Positions 62,534-64,000 of a DNA stretch of 64,000 nucleotides are shown here, piece after piece. The position numbers and the translations under genes were made by a program. Numbering within the stretch: position 1 is the first letter of the stretch; the number at the start of each line of letters is the position of its first letter. The DNA comes from DASWUZ01 sp036401375 (GTDB taxonomy: Bacteria > Acidobacteriota > Terriglobia > Terriglobales > Acidobacteriaceae). Under the pieces are notes generated by a model, which was given only the letters and a program-made list of their open reading frames with translations, was not told the DNA's origin and made no database searches. The DNA lies in the NCBI GenBank assembly GCA_036401375.1, contig DASWVB010000013.1, forward strand, positions 1 through 64,000, in the 5' to 3' direction.

Positions 62534-64000
62534 GTGACTACGCCCTCCTCTGCGCCAAACCCGCCCTTTGCCTATCGGCTGCCGGACACACCGGCGCCGG
62601 AGAGTCCATTCTCCGGACGCATCCTGCGGGTGTTGCTCATCGAGGACAGTCTCGACGATGCCTTCCTGCTGGAGCGTCACCTGCAGCGCTCCGGCTACCG
62701 GGCGCAGATCAAGCGGGTGGAGACCGAGGAGGAGATGCGCAACGCGCTCGGCGGGGAAGCCAGCGCATGGCAGGTCATCCTGGCTGACTATAACCTGCCT
62801 CACTTCAGCGCTCTCGCCGCCCTGAAGCTGCTGAAGACCACAGCCCTCGACATCCCGCTGATCGTCATGTCGGGGGCAATCAGCGAAGAGACTGCCGTGG
62901 CAGCTATGCGAGCCGGCGCTCACGATTATGTGGCGAAGCAGAATCTTGCCCGCCTGGTGCCCGCCATCGAACGCGAGATCACCGAGGCGGAGGCGCGCCG
63001 GGTGCGGCGAGCGGCTGAACTGGCGCTGCGCATCGCCGAGGAGCGCTTTCATCGGCTGGTAGAGGCGATGCCGCTCGGCCTGTTGATCAGCGGAGAGAAC
63101 GGTCGCATCCTCTACGCCAACGAGGCGGTCGAAAAGCTGCTGGGCTACTCGCAGGAGGAGATGGCAAGCGGCGAAGTGACGCTGGCGCGGATCCTTACGG
63201 GTCGTTCTGACCTGCCTGACGATGTGGTCGCGCCCCGCTCGGCGCTGGAGGAGCGGCTCTGGGCCTCGGGAGGGTGTGAGCCGTTCGAGGTAGAGTGCGT
63301 TCGCAAGGACGGCGGCAGTGTGCCCACTCTTATCGGCGCCGCCATCCTGAATCCGGAGGCCCCTAAAGAGGACTGTCAGATCGCCGCCTTCATCGCCGAT
63401 CTTACCGAGCAGAAGCAGAGCCAGAATGTACTCAGGCGTACGGAGAAGCTGGCCGCGGCCGGGCGCCTGGCTGCGTCCATTGCGCATGAGATCAACAACC
63501 CTCTCGAGTCGGTAACCAACTGCCTCTACCTGCTCGACCAGGGCGAGATGGACGATACCAGCCGCTCCTACCTGCAGCTCGCACAACGCGAACTGGACCG
63601 CGTGGTGCATATCACGACTCAGACGCTGCGCTTTTACCGGCAGAGCACGAAGCCGACCCTGGTCGATGTTCACGACCTGCTGGCGACGGTGCTGGCGCTC
63701 TACGACGTCAGGATACGGAGCTCGGAGATCACGGTGGTGCGCGAGTATGCCGATATCCCAAGCGTTCAGGCGTATGACGGCGAGATCCGGCAGGTGCTTG
63801 CGAACCTGATCGGCAACGCCATTGACGCCATGCCCAATGGAGGCACCCTGGTGCTGCGAACCTGCTGGGGACGAGACTGGCAGGACGACCGAAGGGGTAT
63901 ATGCATCAACGTGGCGGACACCGGCCCGGGCATGGATCGGCGCACCCGGAGCAAGATCTTCGAGCCGTTTTTCTCGACCAAGGGTCTGACCGGCACCGGG
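62534..64000 (+). CDS. Receiver-PAS hybrid histidine kinase, 3' end outside the window
   Basis: 489 codons are present and the frame is still open at the edge. From GTG 62534: a receiver (VLLIEDSLDDAFLLERHLQR, Asp in VILADYNLPHFSALAALKLL, Lys in DYVAKQNLARLV) at about 32-150, a PAS domain (FHRLVEAMPLGLLISGENGR, ILYANEAVEKLLGYSQEEM), HisKA with the His in AASIAHEINNPLESVTNCLY, and HATPase with LANLIGNAIDAMPNGGTLVL and VADTGPGMDRRTRSKIFEPF; the window stops in the G2 box. The receiver-first order suggests it takes phosphate from the kinase two genes upstream and passes a signal on. Confidence 0.9.
   Translation, partial: MTTPSSAPNPPFAYRLPDTPAPESPFSGRILRVLLIEDSLDDAFLLERHLQRSGYRAQIKRVETEEEMRNALGGEASAWQVILADYNLPHFSALAALKLLKTTALDIPLIVMSGAISEETAVAAMRAGAHDYVAKQNLARLVPAIEREITEAEARRVRRAAELALRIAEERFHRLVEAMPLGLLISGENGRILYANEAVEKLLGYSQEEMASGEVTLARILTGRSDLPDDVVAPRSALEERLWASGGCEPFEVECVRKDGGSVPTLIGAAILNPEAPKEDCQIAAFIADLTEQKQSQNVLRRTEKLAAAGRLAASIAHEINNPLESVTNCLYLLDQGEMDDTSRSYLQLAQRELDRVVHITTQTLRFYRQSTKPTLVDVHDLLATVLALYDVRIRSSEITVVREYADIPSVQAYDGEIRQVLANLIGNAIDAMPNGGTLVLRTCWGRDWQDDRRGICINVADTGPGMDRRTRSKIFEPFFSTKGLTGTG

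Overview
The window is GC-rich, densely coded chromosomal DNA, most probably from an acidobacterium of the Terriglobia/Acidobacteriaceae type (Granulicella, Terriglobus or Edaphobacter relatives). This is inferred from gene content: SpoIIE-type phosphatases joined to GAF or seven-helix sensor modules, an Ig-like-repeat GH74 lipoprotein, bactofilin, DUF2076 protein, many acyltransferase-3 genes, and intergenic repeats built around GCGGCTAAAGCCGC hairpins. No rRNA or tRNA gene, CRISPR array or intact transposase was seen.

Layout. 1-2.5 kb: an accessory patch with a truncated Ser/Thr kinase-like start, a MobC-like pseudogene with an internal amber codon, a DUF1493 gene and orphan Rhs-tip-like small genes. 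It is bounded by a 41-bp imperfect direct repeat copied from the 3' end of the neighbouring GH74 gene. 2.5-12.1 kb: GH74 xyloglucanase-like lipoprotein, MarR regulator, SSS symporter with a small two-helix companion, a membrane protein, and a STAS protein divergent from a membrane-anchored SpoIIE phosphatase. 12.1-28.7 kb: housekeeping genes (lgt, hpt, deoC, a GAF-GAF-SpoIIE phosphatase, aroA, a YdcF-like gene, a TsaC-like gene, a SpoU methyltransferase, rarA, redoxin, DsbD-like reductase, prfB, lnt). prfB carries a programmed +1 frameshift, and an 800-bp non-coding array of about 70-bp repeats lies between prfB and lnt.

28.8-44.2 kb: a 41-residue membrane microprotein, an APC permease with a USP-like tail, an AT-hook protein with a near-perfect terminator, a bactofilin/methyltransferase pair, a DUF2076 protein, a sugar module (ROK kinase, SASA esterase, GH27 alpha-galactosidase), a DUF433/DUF5615 toxin-antitoxin pair, menC and mazG. 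44.6-48.4 kb: three tandem paralogous acyltransferase-3 genes. 48.4-55.2 kb: prepilin peptidase, a low-complexity TPR protein, a SET-domain protein, and the dnaX-ybaB-recR replication/repair block. Here ybaB is frameshifted as sequenced and a VOC gene sits before recR. 55.2-64 kb: a DUF2383 protein, a receiver protein, a NitT/TauT-type ABC transporter with a fused double permease, and a two-component cluster (CHASE3 kinase, Rcp1-type receiver, REC-PAS kinase cut by the window end).

Themes are cell-envelope building (lgt, lnt, DsbD, acyltransferases, PilD, bactofilin), partner-switching and phosphorelay signalling, and plant-polysaccharide use (GH74, SASA, GH27, ROK). The observations most worth following are the ybaB frameshift, the 70-bp repeat array, the acyltransferase triplication and the repeat-bounded patch at the left end. 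I did not find a multi-gene system that I could confidently call undescribed.
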